This document shows positions 16,294-25,480 of a stretch of DNA of 64,000 nt, one piece after another; the first letter of the stretch is position 1, and every line of letters starts with the position of its first letter. The position numbers were made by a program, and so were the translations under genes. This DNA is from Methylobacterium aquaticum. GTDB lineage: Bacteria > Pseudomonadota > Alphaproteobacteria > Rhizobiales > Beijerinckiaceae. The stretch is from assembly GCF_016804325.1 (NCBI RefSeq), contig NZ_CP043627.1, forward strand, positions 729,001 to 793,000, read 5' to 3'. A model generated the notes under the pieces. That model was not told the DNA's origin and searched no databases. It was given only the letters and a program-made list of their open reading frames with translations.

Positions 16294-17544
16294 ATGGACT
16301 TCACCCTCTCCGAGCGCCAGCGCCACTGGCGCGACCGGGTCCGGGCCTTCATGGACGAGCATGTCCGCCCCATGGTCCCGACCTACAAGGCCGAGATGGA
16401 GGCCTTCGGTGCCGATCGCTGGCAGCCGGTGCCGGTGATCGAGCGGCTGAAGCCCAAGGCCCGCGAGGCCGGGCTGTGGAACCTCTTCCTGCCCCCGTCG
16501 CCCCAGCATGACGACGGCGCGTTCCGCGGCGCCGGGCTCACCAACCTCGACTATGCGCTGTGCGCCGAGGAGATGGGCCGGATCCAGTGGGCCTCCGAGG
16601 TGTTCAACTGCTCGGCGCCCGATACCGGCAACATGGAGGTGCTGCACCGCTACGGCACCCAGGCCCAGAAGGAGCGCTGGCTCACGCCGCTCATGGCCGG
16701 CGAGATCCGCTCGGCCTTCCTGATGACCGAGCCGGACGTGGCCTCCTCGGATGCCACCAACATCGAGACCCGCATCCGCCGCGACGGCGACCATTACGTC
16801 ATCAGCGGCCGCAAGTGGTGGTCCTCGGGGGTCGGCGATCCGCGCTGCGCCGTCGCCATCGTGATGGGCAAGACCGACACCAGCGCCCCCCTGCACCAGC
16901 AGCAATCGCAGATCCTGGTGCCCCTCGACGCCCCCGGGATCGAGGTGGTGCGGATGCTGCCGGTCTTCGGCTACGACGACGCGCCGCACGGCCATGCCGA
17001 GGTGATCCTGCATGACGTCCGGGTGCCGGCCGAGAATCTGCTGCTCGGCGAGGGCCGCGGCTTCGAGATCGCGCAAGGCCGCCTCGGGCCGGGGCGGATC
17101 CACCACTGCATGCGCACCATCGGGGTCGCGGAGGAGGCGCTGGAGAAGATGGCCAAGCGCCTGCTCGGCCGGGTCGCCTTCGGCAAGCGCATCGCCGACC
17201 ACTCGGTCTGGGAGCAGCGCATCGGCGAGGCCCGCACCGACATCGAGATGACCCGCCTCCTCTGCCTCAAGGCGGCGGACATGATGGACAAGGTCGGCAA
17301 CAAGGGCGCCAAGCTCGAGATCGCGATGATCAAGGTCGCCGCCCCGCGCATGGCGCTGAAGATCATCGACGACGCGATCCAGGCCCATGGCGGCGCCGGC
17401 GTCAGCAGCGATGCCGGCCTCGCCTATGCTTACGCGCGCATCCGCACGCTGCGCCTCGCCGACGGGCCCGACGAGGTCCACAACCGCTCGATCGCCCGGC
17501 TGGAACTGGCGCAATACGGCAACCGCGAGCGGCCGAAGGCCTGA
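16294..17544 (+). CDS. Acyl-CoA dehydrogenase family protein (ACAD10/11-like)
   Basis: The protein has 416 residues with a strong GGAGG site 8 nt before the ATG. The domains in order are: N-terminal helical domain ([20 protein letters not shown]), middle beta domain with [18 protein letters not shown] and [15 protein letters not shown], and C-terminal helical domain with [28 protein letters not shown] and [10 protein letters not shown]. Length and the W-W-S-S-G motif resemble the ACAD10/11 class that handles long or branched (including 4-hydroxy) acyl-CoAs, rather than short-chain dehydrogenases. The natural substrate is unknown. No beta-oxidation partners are adjacent; SfnG follows after 186 bp. 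Confidence 0.88.
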   Translation: MDFTLSERQRHWRDRVRAFMDEHVRPMVPTYKAEMEAFGADRWQPVPVIERLKPKAREAGLWNLFLPPSPQHDDGAFRGAGLTNLDYALCAEEMGRIQWASEVFNCSAPDTGNMEVLHRYGTQAQKERWLTPLMAGEIRSAFLMTEPDVASSDATNIETRIRRDGDHYVISGRKWWSSGVGDPRCAVAIVMGKTDTSAPLHQQQSQILVPLDAPGIEVVRMLPVFGYDDAPHGHAEVILHDVRVPAENLLLGEGRGFEIAQGRLGPGRIHHCMRTIGVAEEALEKMAKRLLGRVAFGKRIADHSVWEQRIGEARTDIEMTRLLCLKAADMMDKVGNKGAKLEIAMIKVAAPRMALKIIDDAIQAHGGAGVSSDAGLAYAYARIRTLRLADGPDEVHNRSIARLELAQYGNRERPKA

Positions 17545-17730
17545 ACGGGGATTCGGAAGATCGTCCGCGCGGGCGGCCCGTTTCGGAGAACGGGTTTTCC
17601 GCGCGGGCAGCAAAAAAGCACGACGATGCTTTTGACGGCGCGGACATGGCCTTCGATACTGAAGGTCAACCGCGCCGTTCGACCGTCACGGCGCTGGATC
17701 TTCTTCGTGTTCGATGAGCGAGGACCCGCC

Positions 17731-18831
17731 ATGACGCAGAAAACCCCCGATCCGATCCGCTTCGCCTATTGGGTGCCGAACGTTTCCGGCGGCCTCGTCG
17801 TCAGCAAGATCCCCCAGCGCACGAGCTGGGATGCCGACTACAACCGCGAACTGGCGCGGATCGCCGAGGCGGCGGGCTTCGACTACGCCTTGACCCAGAT
17901 CCGCTTCACCGCTGGCTACGGCGCCGAGTACCAGCACGAATCGGTCGCCTTCAGCCACGCGCTGCTCGCCGCCACGACCAAGCTGAAGGTCATCGCCGCG
18001 CTCCTGCCCGGGCCGTGGAACCCGACGATCGCGGCCAAGCAGGTGGCGACGATCTCGCAGCTCACCCACGGGCGCATCGCCGTCAACATCGTCAGCGGCT
18101 GGTTCTCGGGCGAGTTCCGGGCGATCGGCGAACCCTGGCTCGACCACGACGAGCGCTACCGCCGCTCGGAGGAGTTCATCCGGTCGCTCCGCGGGATCTG
18201 GACGGAGGACAGTTTCAGCTTCCGCGGCGATTTCTACCGCTACAGCGACTACACCCTGAAGCCGAAGCCGGCCGAGCCCCTGCCCGAGATCTTCCAGGGT
18301 GGCTCGTCGCGGGCGGCGCGGGACATGGCGGCGCGGGTCTCCGACTGGTACTTCACCAACGGCAACACGCCGGAGAACATCCGGCTTCAGGTCGACGACA
18401 TCCGCCACAAGGCGGCGGGGGAGGGGCGGCACGTCAAGATCGGCGTCAATGCCTTCGTCATCGCCCGCGACACCGAGGCGGAGGCCCGCGCCGTCCTGAA
18501 GGAGATCATCGACCAGGCCGATCCGGAGGCGGTGCGCGCCTTCGGCCACGAGGTGAAGAATGCCGGCGCCGCGTCGCCCGAGCGCGAGGGCAACTGGGCG
18601 AATTCCACCTTCGAGGATCTGGTGCAGTACAATGACGGCTTCCGCACCAACCTGATCGGCACGCCGGACCAGATCGCCGAGCGCATCCTGGCGCTCAAGG
18701 ATGCGGGCGCTGATCTCGCGCTGCTCGGCTTCCTGCACTTCCAGGAGGAGGTGAAGTATTTCGGCGAAGAGGTGATCCCGCGGGTGCGGGCGCTGGAGGC
18801 GGCGCGGGCCGAGCGGAAGGAGGCGGCCTGA
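17731..18831 (+). CDS. sfnG: Dimethylsulfone monooxygenase SfnG (FMNH2-dependent, luciferase-like)
   Basis: The protein has 366 residues and is a bacterial luciferase-like TIM barrel. The N-terminal FAYWVPNVSGGLVVSKIPQR, TQIRFTAGYGAE, HESVAFSHALLAATTKLKVI, RIAVNIVSGWFSGEF and EIFQGGSSRAARDMAARVSD match the SfnG/SsuD-type flavin monooxygenase pattern, with SfnG the closest as I recall it. SfnG converts dimethyl sulfone to methanesulfinate using reduced FMN supplied by a separate reductase. Neither a reductase nor the sigma54 regulator SfnR lies next to it, so flavin supply must come from elsewhere. A related alkanesulfonate monooxygenase is the main alternative. Confidence 0.85.
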   Translation: MTQKTPDPIRFAYWVPNVSGGLVVSKIPQRTSWDADYNRELARIAEAAGFDYALTQIRFTAGYGAEYQHESVAFSHALLAATTKLKVIAALLPGPWNPTIAAKQVATISQLTHGRIAVNIVSGWFSGEFRAIGEPWLDHDERYRRSEEFIRSLRGIWTEDSFSFRGDFYRYSDYTLKPKPAEPLPEIFQGGSSRAARDMAARVSDWYFTNGNTPENIRLQVDDIRHKAAGEGRHVKIGVNAFVIARDTEAEARAVLKEIIDQADPEAVRAFGHEVKNAGAASPEREGNWANSTFEDLVQYNDGFRTNLIGTPDQIAERILALKDAGADLALLGFLHFQEEVKYFGEEVIPRVRALEAARAERKEAA

Positions 18832-18924
18832 CGTCCGGGACCGGTTGCCAGGATGAATCGCAATTTAATCGACCCGATCCGCCGCTGACCGGATCATGGC
18901 AGCCCACGCAACGGCTGCCAGACC

Positions 18925-19176
18925 ATGATCCTCCTTCGCTCCTGCACGACGGCGCTTCTTCTCTCCCTCGCCGCCGTGCAGGGGCTCGCCGCCGAGGCGG
19001 GCCGGGCGCGGGTGCTGACCGAGCCGGTCTATGTCCGGCCGATCTACGGCGCCTACCGCCAATGCGGCGGCGCCTGCCTCAAGAGCGGCAGCCTGTCGTG
19101 GTTCTGCGGCGTGCGCCAGCAATGCAGCCTCGATTGCGCGACCGCCCCGCCTGTCCGCCGCTGCGCCTCGCCATAG
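18925..19176 (+). CDS. Small exported cysteine-rich protein
   Basis: The protein has 83 residues. A clear signal peptide (MILLRSCTTALLLSLAAVQGLAA, cleavage near 22) precedes a short mature part with six cysteines (CGGAC, FCGVRQQC, LDC and a C near the end), suggesting disulfide bonds in the periplasm. There is no known domain. The ribosome-binding site is weak (ggctgccagacc). The gene is in the same direction as sfnG and 93 bp after it, and 30 bp before the next gene. Confidence 0.6.
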   Translation: MILLRSCTTALLLSLAAVQGLAAEAGRARVLTEPVYVRPIYGAYRQCGGACLKSGSLSWFCGVRQQCSLDCATAPPVRRCASP

Positions 19177-19206
19177 ATCGGGACGAGCGGGCGACATGAG
19201 GCAGGC

Positions 19207-19713
19207 ATGACGAAGGGGCGGAACGAGGTCGCGAAGAAGGACTGGACCTGGACGAGCGCCGGACCGATCCACGCCTTTCTCGCCTGTCAGGAACAGGATG
19301 GAAGCGGGCGTACCCTCGCGGACGTGCTCGACTTCGATAATGCGCGCCTGGAGCGCGAGCACGACTTCATCCAGTGGTGCTTCCCGTTGCGCGAGCCGAG
19401 CCGGGCGGTCCCGGGATCGCCGGTGCTCGGGGAGGCCGAGGCCGAGGCGATCCGGCGCGATTCGCTCGCCCAGTCCGGTCTGCTCGCCGCCCGGGTCCGG
19501 ATGATGCGCTTCTATGTCCAGACCAAGGGATGGCTGACGGCGTTCGACCACAACCACCTGCGCATCACCCGCATCCTCACCTCCCTGCGCGACCTCGCCG
19601 GGCTGGAGGCGGCGCAGGACTTCTACGACGGTATTCTCAGCCTCAACGAAGCGGCAGGCTCCCCGGTGAACCCGGAGAGCCTCGAATATTGGCGAAAAGC
19701 CGTGAAAGATTAG
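19207..19713 (+). CDS. Opioid growth factor receptor (OGFr)-domain protein
   Basis: The protein has 168 residues. [31 protein letters not shown] is the hallmark of the OGFr_N conserved region, which occurs in many bacteria with no known function despite its eukaryotic name. The last third ([23 protein letters not shown]) is helical and matches the rest of the domain. It is cytosolic, without signal or membrane segments. It ends tail-to-tail with gcdH, the two coding regions overlapping by 4 bp (ttag read on both strands). Confidence 0.85.
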   Translation: MTKGRNEVAKKDWTWTSAGPIHAFLACQEQDGSGRTLADVLDFDNARLEREHDFIQWCFPLREPSRAVPGSPVLGEAEAEAIRRDSLAQSGLLAARVRMMRFYVQTKGWLTAFDHNHLRITRILTSLRDLAGLEAAQDFYDGILSLNEAAGSPVNPESLEYWRKAVKD

Positions 19714-20957
19714 AAGAACGCCTGCAGCCCGGTCTGCGCCCGGCCCAGGATCAGGGCGTGGACGTCGTGGGTGCCCTCGTAGGTGTTCACCGTCTCGAGG
19801 TTCTGGGCGTGGCGCATCACGTGGTACTCGCCCATGATGCCGTTGCCGCCGTGCATGTCGCGCGCCTCGCGGGCAATCGCCAGCGCCTTGCCGCAATTGT
19901 TGCGCTTGACCAGCGAGATCATCTCCGGCGCCATCCGGCCCTCGTCGAACAGGCGCCCGACCCGCAGGGAGCCCTGGAGGCCGAGCGCGATCTCGGTCTG
20001 CATGTCGGCGAGCTTCTTCTGCACCAGCTGGGTCTGGGCCAGCGGCCGGTCGAACTGCTTGCGGTCGAGCGTGTATTGCCGGGCCCGGTGCCAGCAATCC
20101 TCGGCGGCGCCGAGCGCGCCCCAGGAGATGCCGTAGCGCGCCCGGTTGAGGCAGCCGAACGGGCCCTTCAGCCCCGAGACGTTGGGCAGCAGCGCGCTCT
20201 CCGGCACCTCGACGCCGTCCATCACGATCTCGCCGGTGACCGAGGCGCGCAAGCTCAGCTTGCCCTTGATCTTCGGCGCCGAGAGGCCCTTCATCCCCTT
20301 CTCCAGGATGAAGCCGCGGATCTGGTTGTCGTGGGACGGCGACTTCGCCCAGACCACGAACACGTCGGCGATCGGGGCGTTGGAGATCCAGGTCTTGGCA
20401 CCCGACAGGCGGTAGCCGCCGTCGATCTTGTCGGCCCGGGTCTTCATGCCGGCGGGATCGGAGCCGGCATCCGGCTCGGTCAGGCCGAAGCAGCCGACGA
20501 ACTCGCCCGAGGCGAGCTTGGGCAGGTACTTCTTGCGCTGGGTCTCGTCGCCATAGGCGTAGATCGGGTACATGACGAGCGACGACTGCACGCTCATCAT
20601 CGAGCGGTAGCCGGAATCGACCCGCTCGACCTCGCGGGCGACGAGGCCGTAGGCGACGTAAGACGCGCCGGCGCAGCCATACTCCTCCGGCAGGGTGACG
20701 CCGAGAAGGCCCAGCTCACCCATGGCGTTGAACAGCGCGCGGTCGGTCTTCTCCTCGGCATAGGCCTCGACGATGCCGGGCAGCAGGCGCTCCTGGGCGA
20801 AGCTGCGGGCCGAGTCACGGATCAGGCGCTCGTCGTCGGTGAGCTGGTCGTCGAGCAGGAAGGGGTCGTCCCACCGGAACGCGCCGCGGGCGCCCTCTTG
20901 GGGCTTCACCGGGCTGAGGTTGGTCTGGGTGGCGACCGCGGCGGACGGGGCGTTCAT
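19710..20957 (-). CDS. gcdH: Glutaryl-CoA dehydrogenase
   Basis: The protein has 415 residues. The acyl-CoA dehydrogenase fold is seen in [40 protein letters not shown] and [23 protein letters not shown]. The [15 protein letters not shown] motif carries the catalytic glutamate (about residue 394). Residues around [20 protein letters not shown] and [16 protein letters not shown] are characteristic of GcdH rather than butyryl- or isovaleryl-CoA dehydrogenases. It oxidises and decarboxylates glutaryl-CoA to crotonyl-CoA in lysine/tryptophan breakdown, passing electrons to ETF. It lies 107 bp after regA on the same strand, so read-through from the redox regulator is possible. Confidence 0.93.
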   Translation of the reverse strand: MNAPSAAVATQTNLSPVKPQEGARGAFRWDDPFLLDDQLTDDERLIRDSARSFAQERLLPGIVEAYAEEKTDRALFNAMGELGLLGVTLPEEYGCAGASYVAYGLVAREVERVDSGYRSMMSVQSSLVMYPIYAYGDETQRKKYLPKLASGEFVGCFGLTEPDAGSDPAGMKTRADKIDGGYRLSGAKTWISNAPIADVFVVWAKSPSHDNQIRGFILEKGMKGLSAPKIKGKLSLRASVTGEIVMDGVEVPESALLPNVSGLKGPFGCLNRARYGISWGALGAAEDCWHRARQYTLDRKQFDRPLAQTQLVQKKLADMQTEIALGLQGSLRVGRLFDEGRMAPEMISLVKRNNCGKALAIAREARDMHGGNGIMGEYHVMRHAQNLETVNTYEGTHDVHALILGRAQTGLQAFF

Positions 20958-21064
20958 GCATTTCCTCCTTGCATTTCGGCCGGGACGTTACCGCGGGTGC
21001 GCCGGCTCCGCCAGGATGCGAAACCGCATTCCGCACGCGCCAGCCATGCGGGACGAGAGCGCCT

Positions 21065-21601
21065 TCATTTGATTGGCTGCTTGTCGAGCTTGCGGGCGAG
21101 CGTCCGCCTGTGCATCCCGAGCCGGCGCGCCGTCTCCGAGATGTTGAAGTCGGTCTCGACCAGGGTCTGGTGGATGCGCTCCCATTCGAGCGTCTTGATC
21201 GAGGTCGGCCGGCCGTCGAGGGAGACGGCGACGTCGCCCTCCGCCTTGGAGAAGGCCGCCTCGATGTCGTCGGTATTGGCGGGCTTGGCGAGATAGTGGC
21301 AGGCGCCGAGCTTGATCGCCTCGACGGCGGTGGCGATGCTGGCATAGCCCGTGAGCACCACCGTGAGGATGCCGGGATCGTGGTCGTGGAGCGCCTTGAC
21401 GCAGGCGAGGCCCGATTCGCCGTTGAGCTTCAGGTCGACCACGGCATAGGTCGGGGTGCGCGCGGCGAGCAGCGCCTCCAGGGCGCTGAGTCCGGTCAGG
21501 CTCACCACGGTATAGCCGCGCCGCTCGAGCGAGCGGGTCAGGGTGGCGGCGAAGCGCTCGTCGTCCTCGACGATGACGAGCAGGCGGTCTTCGTCGGACA
21601 T
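21065..21601 (-). CDS. regA: Redox response regulator RegA/ActR/PrrA family
   Basis: The protein has 178 residues. It has a receiver domain with the acidic pocket near VIVEDDERF, phospho-acceptor D56 in YAVVDLKLNGESGL, the conserved Thr/Lys region (VVLTGYASI, YLAKPA), then a proline-containing linker and a Fis-type helix-turn-helix NISETARRLGMHRRTLARKL. That HTH is nearly invariant in RegA/ActR/PrrA. With the RegB kinase it controls respiration, carbon fixation and other redox functions in alphaproteobacteria. It lies downstream of regB on the same strand, separated by 232 bp filled by a repeat. Confidence 0.93.
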   Translation of the reverse strand: MSDEDRLLVIVEDDERFAATLTRSLERRGYTVVSLTGLSALEALLAARTPTYAVVDLKLNGESGLACVKALHDHDPGILTVVLTGYASIATAVEAIKLGACHYLAKPANTDDIEAAFSKAEGDVAVSLDGRPTSIKTLEWERIHQTLVETDFNISETARRLGMHRRTLARKLDKQPIK

Positions 21602-21659
21602 CTCAGGGCCTGTTGAACGTAAAATCGGAGTGTCATGGTTTCTGCTTCATCCCACCCAC

Positions 21660-21792
21660 AACCTCATCCTGAGGTGTCAGTCCATCCTTGATGGACTGAC
21701 CTCGAAGGAGGGCTCCAGTGAGCTCCGAGACATCTGGAGCCCTCCTTCGAGGTCAGCCGATCTTCGATCGGCTAACACTTTAGGATGAGGTT
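21660..21792. repeat. Palindromic 'cctcatcctgaggtg' repeat between regB and regA
   Basis: Arms acctcatcctgaggtgtcag...ctcgaaggagggctccag and the inverted ctggagccctccttcgaggt...aggatgaggt fold into one long hairpin, with nested small hairpins (gtccatcc/ggatggac-like and cgatc/gatcg). The right outer arm is degraded (aacactttaggatgaggt). Related copies are at 25307, 25481 and 33355, with a fragment at 38921. Confidence 0.8.
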
Positions 21793-21833
21793 GCGGGTGG
21801 GATAGACTGCCGAAGTAGTCGAATGGGCTCATC

Positions 21834-23198
21834 TCACACCGTCAGGCCGGAGAGCGGCAGGCTGATGGTCACGACGGCGCCTCCATAGCTGCGGTTGCGG
21901 GCCTCCACCGTGCCGCCGAGCTTGCGCACGACGTTGACGACGAGGAACAGCCCGAGCCCGCCGCCGAGGCGCCCCTTGCTCGATGTATAGGGCTGGCCGA
22001 GCCGCGCCAGCATCTCGGGCGCGAAACCCGGGCCGCGATCGGTGACGGAGAGCCGCAGGGTGTCGCCGTCGCGCCGGGCGGCGAGCTCGACGAAGTTCGG
22101 GGACATGTCCAGCGCGTTGTCGAGGACGTTGAACAGCACCTGCTTGAGGGCGGTGTCGGAGACGATCTCCTCGTCCTCGCCGAACTCGTCGCGGACCTCC
22201 AGGCAGAAGCAGGAGCGCATCCGGCGCCAGTCGCCGACGAGCTCGTTCACGAAGCCGCGCACGGTGGTGAGGTGCGGCGCCTCCCCGCGGGCGGCGCCGG
22301 CGGCGAGCAGGATGCCGGTGACGATCGCCTTGCAGCGCCCCACCGCCTCCTGCATCTCCTCGATCTCGCGGGCGATGTCGGCGGATGCCGTCAGTTCCGG
22401 CATCCGGCGCCAGTCGCCGAGGATCACCGAGAGCGAGGAGAGCGGCGTGCCGAGCTCGTGCGCCGCGCCCGAGGCGAGCAGCCCCATGCGGACGATGTGA
22501 TCCTCCTCCGCCGCGCGCTGGCGCAGGTCGGCGAGGCGGGCATCCTGCCGGCGCAGGTTGCGCGAGATCCGGGTGACGAAGACCGCGATCAGGGCCGCGT
22601 CGATCACGAACGCCACCAGCATGCCGACGAGGTAGAGCCGGAACAGCTCGTCGCTGTCGCCCGGCGGCAGCACCAGCGGCCGGTAGGCCAGCATCAGCAC
22701 GCCCAGCGCCGCGGTGGTGACGGCGACGAGGCCGATCGTCGCCCGGCTGCTGAGCAGCACCGCCGCGAGCGTGAGCTGGAGCAGGAACAGCGAGGTGAAC
22801 GGGTTGGTGGCGCCGCCGCTCAAGGAGAGCTGCACCGTGAGCGCCAGGACGTCGAGGAGGAGGGCGACGAACAGGGTGCCCTCGGTCACGCCGCCGCCCC
22901 GCGCGATCCAGGCGAGGCTGGCGAGGTTGAGGATCACGAGCCCGGCCAGCACCACCGCCATGGCCCCGAGCGGCAGCGCGATGCCGAGGCCCGCTTGCGC
23001 CACCGCGATGGTGACGACCTGGCCCGCCACCGCGATCCAGCGCAGCTGCACAAGGAGCAGGAGGTTCTGGCGCCCGCCGTCATGTTCCTCGGGCGAGCCG
23101 GGATCGCCGAGGCCCGCCAGGCTGCCGATGCCGAGGCGCCGCGCCGCCCGGATCACGGCCTCGCGGGCGGCCCGGCGCAGGGCGGACCCATCGGTCAC
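21834..23198 (-). CDS. regB: Redox sensor histidine kinase RegB/ActS/PrrB family
   Basis: The protein has 454 residues. Six membrane segments (about 45-210) are followed by the kinase. The quinone-site motif GGATNPF is at about 128-134, the H-box HELGTPLSSLSVI has phospho-acceptor H247, and C289 in VGRCKAI lies ~40 residues further, where RegB has its redox-active cysteine. N and G boxes (NVLDNALDMSP, DRGPGFAPEM, GLGLFLVVNVVRKLGG) are intact. It senses the quinone pool or redox state and phosphorylates RegA. Upstream in the same direction is a 49-codon membrane ORF and a good promoter. Confidence 0.94.
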   Translation of the reverse strand: MTDGSALRRAAREAVIRAARRLGIGSLAGLGDPGSPEEHDGGRQNLLLLVQLRWIAVAGQVVTIAVAQAGLGIALPLGAMAVVLAGLVILNLASLAWIARGGGVTEGTLFVALLLDVLALTVQLSLSGGATNPFTSLFLLQLTLAAVLLSSRATIGLVAVTTAALGVLMLAYRPLVLPPGDSDELFRLYLVGMLVAFVIDAALIAVFVTRISRNLRRQDARLADLRQRAAEEDHIVRMGLLASGAAHELGTPLSSLSVILGDWRRMPELTASADIAREIEEMQEAVGRCKAIVTGILLAAGAARGEAPHLTTVRGFVNELVGDWRRMRSCFCLEVRDEFGEDEEIVSDTALKQVLFNVLDNALDMSPNFVELAARRDGDTLRLSVTDRGPGFAPEMLARLGQPYTSSKGRLGGGLGLFLVVNVVRKLGGTVEARNRSYGGAVVTISLPLSGLTV

Positions 23199-23232
23199 GC
23201 GGCCGCTCGTCGCGTCGGATGGCCCGGCCGGC

Positions 23233-23382
23233 TCAATGCCCGCTCCCCGCCGGCAGGGCGCGGTAGAACGCGATCACGTCGCGGTAATCCTGGTCGACCG
23301 GCGTGACCGGCACGGCGAGGCGCAGGGCGAGGCCCGTGAGGCCGGTGAGCAGGGCGAGGACGAGGCAGGCGCGCGGCGACAT
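23233..23382 (-). CDS. Small membrane protein upstream of regB
   Basis: The ORF encodes 49 residues starting MSPRACLVLALLTGLTGLAL, with one hydrophobic helix (about 5-25), then a short tail VTPVDQDYRDVIAFYRALPA. Composition and Tyr/Asp/Phe content are protein-like. It lies 34 bp before regB on the same strand and behind the candidate promoter at 23522-23549, so it would be the first cistron of the reg operon. The ribosome-binding site is poor. No family is recognised. Confidence 0.5.
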   Translation of the reverse strand: MSPRACLVLALLTGLTGLALRLAVPVTPVDQDYRDVIAFYRALPAGSGH

Positions 23383-23521
23383 CGGCGGGCGGTGCCAGAA
23401 ACGCCGCCGCGCGTAAAGCCGGGCGGCGTGAAACGGGTACGGCCGGGCCGTTCACGACATCGAGCGGAGCGAGGGGGCGGAGCTCAACCTGATGTCGCGG
23501 CCGGCCCGGCCGCATGCCCAG

Positions 23522-23549
23522 AACCTATCGGAGGGGTGATGAATGTCAA
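23522..23549 (-). promoter_or_regulatory. Candidate promoter for the reg operon
   Basis: On the minus strand, a perfect TTGACA (23549-23544), a 16-bp spacer and TAGGTT (23527-23522) point to the 49-codon ORF and regB. It also lies before the plus-strand gene at 23674. Confidence 0.5.
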
Positions 23550-23673
23550 CATTCGTCACTCGCCAGGACCCGGTATGCGGCGCCCGGTGTGCGCCAGCGC
23601 ACAAAGTCGTTCCCGCCTCGAATCCGCCCGAGATCTTGAGTTCGAAGAGCACTCGCGTCCGGAGCCTCCGATC

Positions 23674-24069
23674 TTGGGATCGTCCGCACATCATGCCGCA
23701 GGGATCGCCGCGCTGACGCCGGGTTGGGCCAGGCCGGGCCTCGTGCTGCTGCTGGTCTTCGCCGGTGGGACGGCGACGGCCGACGAGGCGGCCCTTTCCG
23801 CCCTCGAGACCCGCTGGCACCTGTGCGTGCGGCAGGCCTTCACGGGCCAGCCCCTCGGGATGGAGCGGCGGGCGGCGCAGCGGGCCGCGCTCGCCGCCTG
23901 CAAGCCGCAGGAGGATGCCTATGTCCGCGCGATGCTGGCGGCGCAGGAGGAAGCGGCGCGGGCGCGCGCGACAAGCGGCGTCGTCGCCCGGGCGCGGGAC
24001 TGGGCGCTCGGTGCGGCCGGCTCGGCGCGGGCGGCTCTCGGCGGGGTGATGGACCGTCTGCGCCGGTGA
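23674..24069 (+). CDS. Hypothetical exported protein
   Basis: The protein has about 131 residues from a TTG start preceded by ggagc. A signal-peptide-like segment (ARPGLVLLLVFAGGTATADEA) precedes a helical, Ala/Arg-rich mature part with two cysteines (RWHLCVRQAF, ALAACKPQEDAYVRAML) and a C-terminal GAAGSARAALGGVMDRLRR. An ATG at 23539 with a good gaggggtg site would add 45 residues, but that stretch overlaps the promoter of the divergent reg operon and has different composition, so I prefer the later start. No family is recognised. Confidence 0.5.
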   Translation: MGSSAHHAAGIAALTPGWARPGLVLLLVFAGGTATADEAALSALETRWHLCVRQAFTGQPLGMERRAAQRAALAACKPQEDAYVRAMLAAQEEAARARATSGVVARARDWALGAAGSARAALGGVMDRLRR

Positions 24070-24118
24070 ACCGCGGCGCTGCCGCCCCGTTGAGTCCAGG
24101 AATGCCCGGAGACCCGAC

Positions 24119-24754
24119 ATGACGACTGCCCCGCGCGCCCTTCTCGGTACCTTGCCCCTCGCCTTCGCGCTGATGGCCGCGCCCGCCCTCGCGCAGCCGC
24201 AGCCGGCCGCTCCCGCCCCGGCGGGTTTCCTGACCCGGCCGGAGCCCAGCTCCATCCGGGCCTCGAAGCTCGTCGGCGTCAAGGTGATCGGGATGGATCA
24301 CGTCCGGGTCGGCGAGATCGAGGACGTGCTCCTCAGCGAGGACGGGCGGGTGCGGGCGGTGGTGATCGGCGTCGGCGGCTTCCTCGGCATCGGTCAGAAA
24401 TCCGTGGCGGTGCCGTTCGACACGATGGCCTGGAACACCGGCGGCACTGCCGCCGCCGAGGCTCCGCCCTCCTTCACCACGCCGGGCCGCGCCCCGGGCG
24501 AGGCCGCTGCGACCACCGCCGGCCCCCAGACGATGCCGGGCGCCCGGGTGACCGACCAGGCGCTCGCCGCCGTGCCGGAGAAGCGCAGCGGCACGGTCGA
24601 CGATGCCACCGGCTCGGTCGCGGCGCCCGCGCCGCGGGGCCGCGCCACGGTGCTGGCGACCGGGCCCGACGGCACGGTGGCCGAGGCCGAGGTGCGGCTG
24701 ACCAAGGCCGAGCTCCAGGCCGCGCCGGCCTTCAAATACGAGGCCGCCCGCTGA
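24119..24754 (+). CDS. PRC-barrel domain exported protein
   Basis: The protein has 211 residues. A signal peptide (LLGTLPLAFALMAAPALAQP) is followed by a PRC-barrel: SSIRASKLVGVKVIGMDHVR VGEIEDVLL (written here with a break), then a strand pair AVVIGVGGFLGIGQKSVAVP. A Pro/Ala/Thr-rich linker (about 105-175) and a short C-terminal segment follow. Exported PRC-barrel proteins of this size are common in Methylobacterium-like genomes; their role is unknown, possibly periplasmic binding or RNA-maturation-barrel-like assembly. The gene begins 49 bp after the preceding hypothetical gene and ends overlapping the acetyltransferase. Confidence 0.82.
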   Translation: MTTAPRALLGTLPLAFALMAAPALAQPQPAAPAPAGFLTRPEPSSIRASKLVGVKVIGMDHVRVGEIEDVLLSEDGRVRAVVIGVGGFLGIGQKSVAVPFDTMAWNTGGTAAAEAPPSFTTPGRAPGEAAATTAGPQTMPGARVTDQALAAVPEKRSGTVDDATGSVAAPAPRGRATVLATGPDGTVAEAEVRLTKAELQAAPAFKYEAAR

Positions 24755-25242
24755 GCACCCTGGATCTGCACTGGCGCCGTCTACGGGCGCCGGACCTCGC
24801 CGCCGCCTCGTCCATCGCCGCCCGCATCCACCCGGATTACCCGGAGGACGACGCGGTGATGGCGGAGCGCCTGCGCCTGTGCCCGGAGGGCTGCTTCGCG
24901 CTGATCGCCGACGATCGCCTCCTGGGCTACGCCGTCGGCCATCCCTGGCGGGCGCGCTCGGTGCCCGACCTCGATACGCTGCTGGGCGCCCTGCCCGAGC
25001 CGGCCGGCGCCTGGTGCATCCACGACGTGGCGCTGCTGCCCGAAGCCCGGGGCCGGGGCGCCGCGTCCGACCTCGTCGGGCTGATGCGGGACGAGGCCCG
25101 GCGGCGCGCCCTGCCCGGGATGGTGCTGGTCGCGGTCGGCAACGCCGCCGGCTTCTGGCACAGCCACGGCTTCCGGCCGATCCCGGAGGCGCCGCCGCCC
25201 GGCTATGGCACGGGCGCGGTCCTGATGGTGCGGGAGGTGTGA
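24751..25242 (+). CDS. GNAT family N-acetyltransferase
   Basis: The domain starts at about LDLHWRRLRAPDLAAASSIA. It contains the GNAT core: strand pair CFALIADDRLLGYAVGH, motif A CIHDVALLPEARGRGAASDLV with the acetyl-CoA-binding R-G-x-G-A loop, and motif B AAGFWHSHGFRPIPE. The acceptor is unknown. The start is uncertain: the domain clearly extends upstream of the first ATG (24856), up to a CTG at 24751 that overlaps the stop of the PRC-barrel gene, suggesting coupling with a non-standard start. It is cytosolic. Confidence 0.8.
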   Translation: MSTLDLHWRRLRAPDLAAASSIAARIHPDYPEDDAVMAERLRLCPEGCFALIADDRLLGYAVGHPWRARSVPDLDTLLGALPEPAGAWCIHDVALLPEARGRGAASDLVGLMRDEARRRALPGMVLVAVGNAAGFWHSHGFRPIPEAPPPGYGTGAVLMVREV

Positions 25243-25306
25243 GAGATCGTTCGAGCGGATCGATCTGCCGAAAACTGAGAGTACGCACGAGACATCCTAC
25301 CCACCC

Positions 25307-25419
25307 ACCTCATCCTGAGGTGTTGGTCGATCGAAGATCGACTGACCTCGAAGGAGGGCTCCAGAGGCCGCTGCGATCCCTGGAGCCCTCCTTCGAGGCT
25401 CCTTTCCGTCGCACCTCAG
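25307..25419. repeat. Palindromic 'cctcatcctgaggtg' repeat
   Basis: It has the same outline as the copy at 21660: left arm acctcatcctgaggtgttgg then ctcgaaggagggctccag, right arm ctggagccctccttcgaggc ending gcacctcag. The outer right arm is truncated and followed by agcctgtttga, a sequence that also precedes the copy at 33355. Confidence 0.8.
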
Positions 25420-25480
25420 AGCCTGTTTGAGCAGGACTTCTACCCAAGACTTGAGGCGGGCGGGATCATCCTACCCTCTA

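Noticed and set aside
23195..23515. A 106-codon Arg/Pro-rich minus-strand ORF upstream of regB
   Set aside because: The alternative frame (23233-23382) in the same place has normal composition and a membrane helix, so I chose that one.
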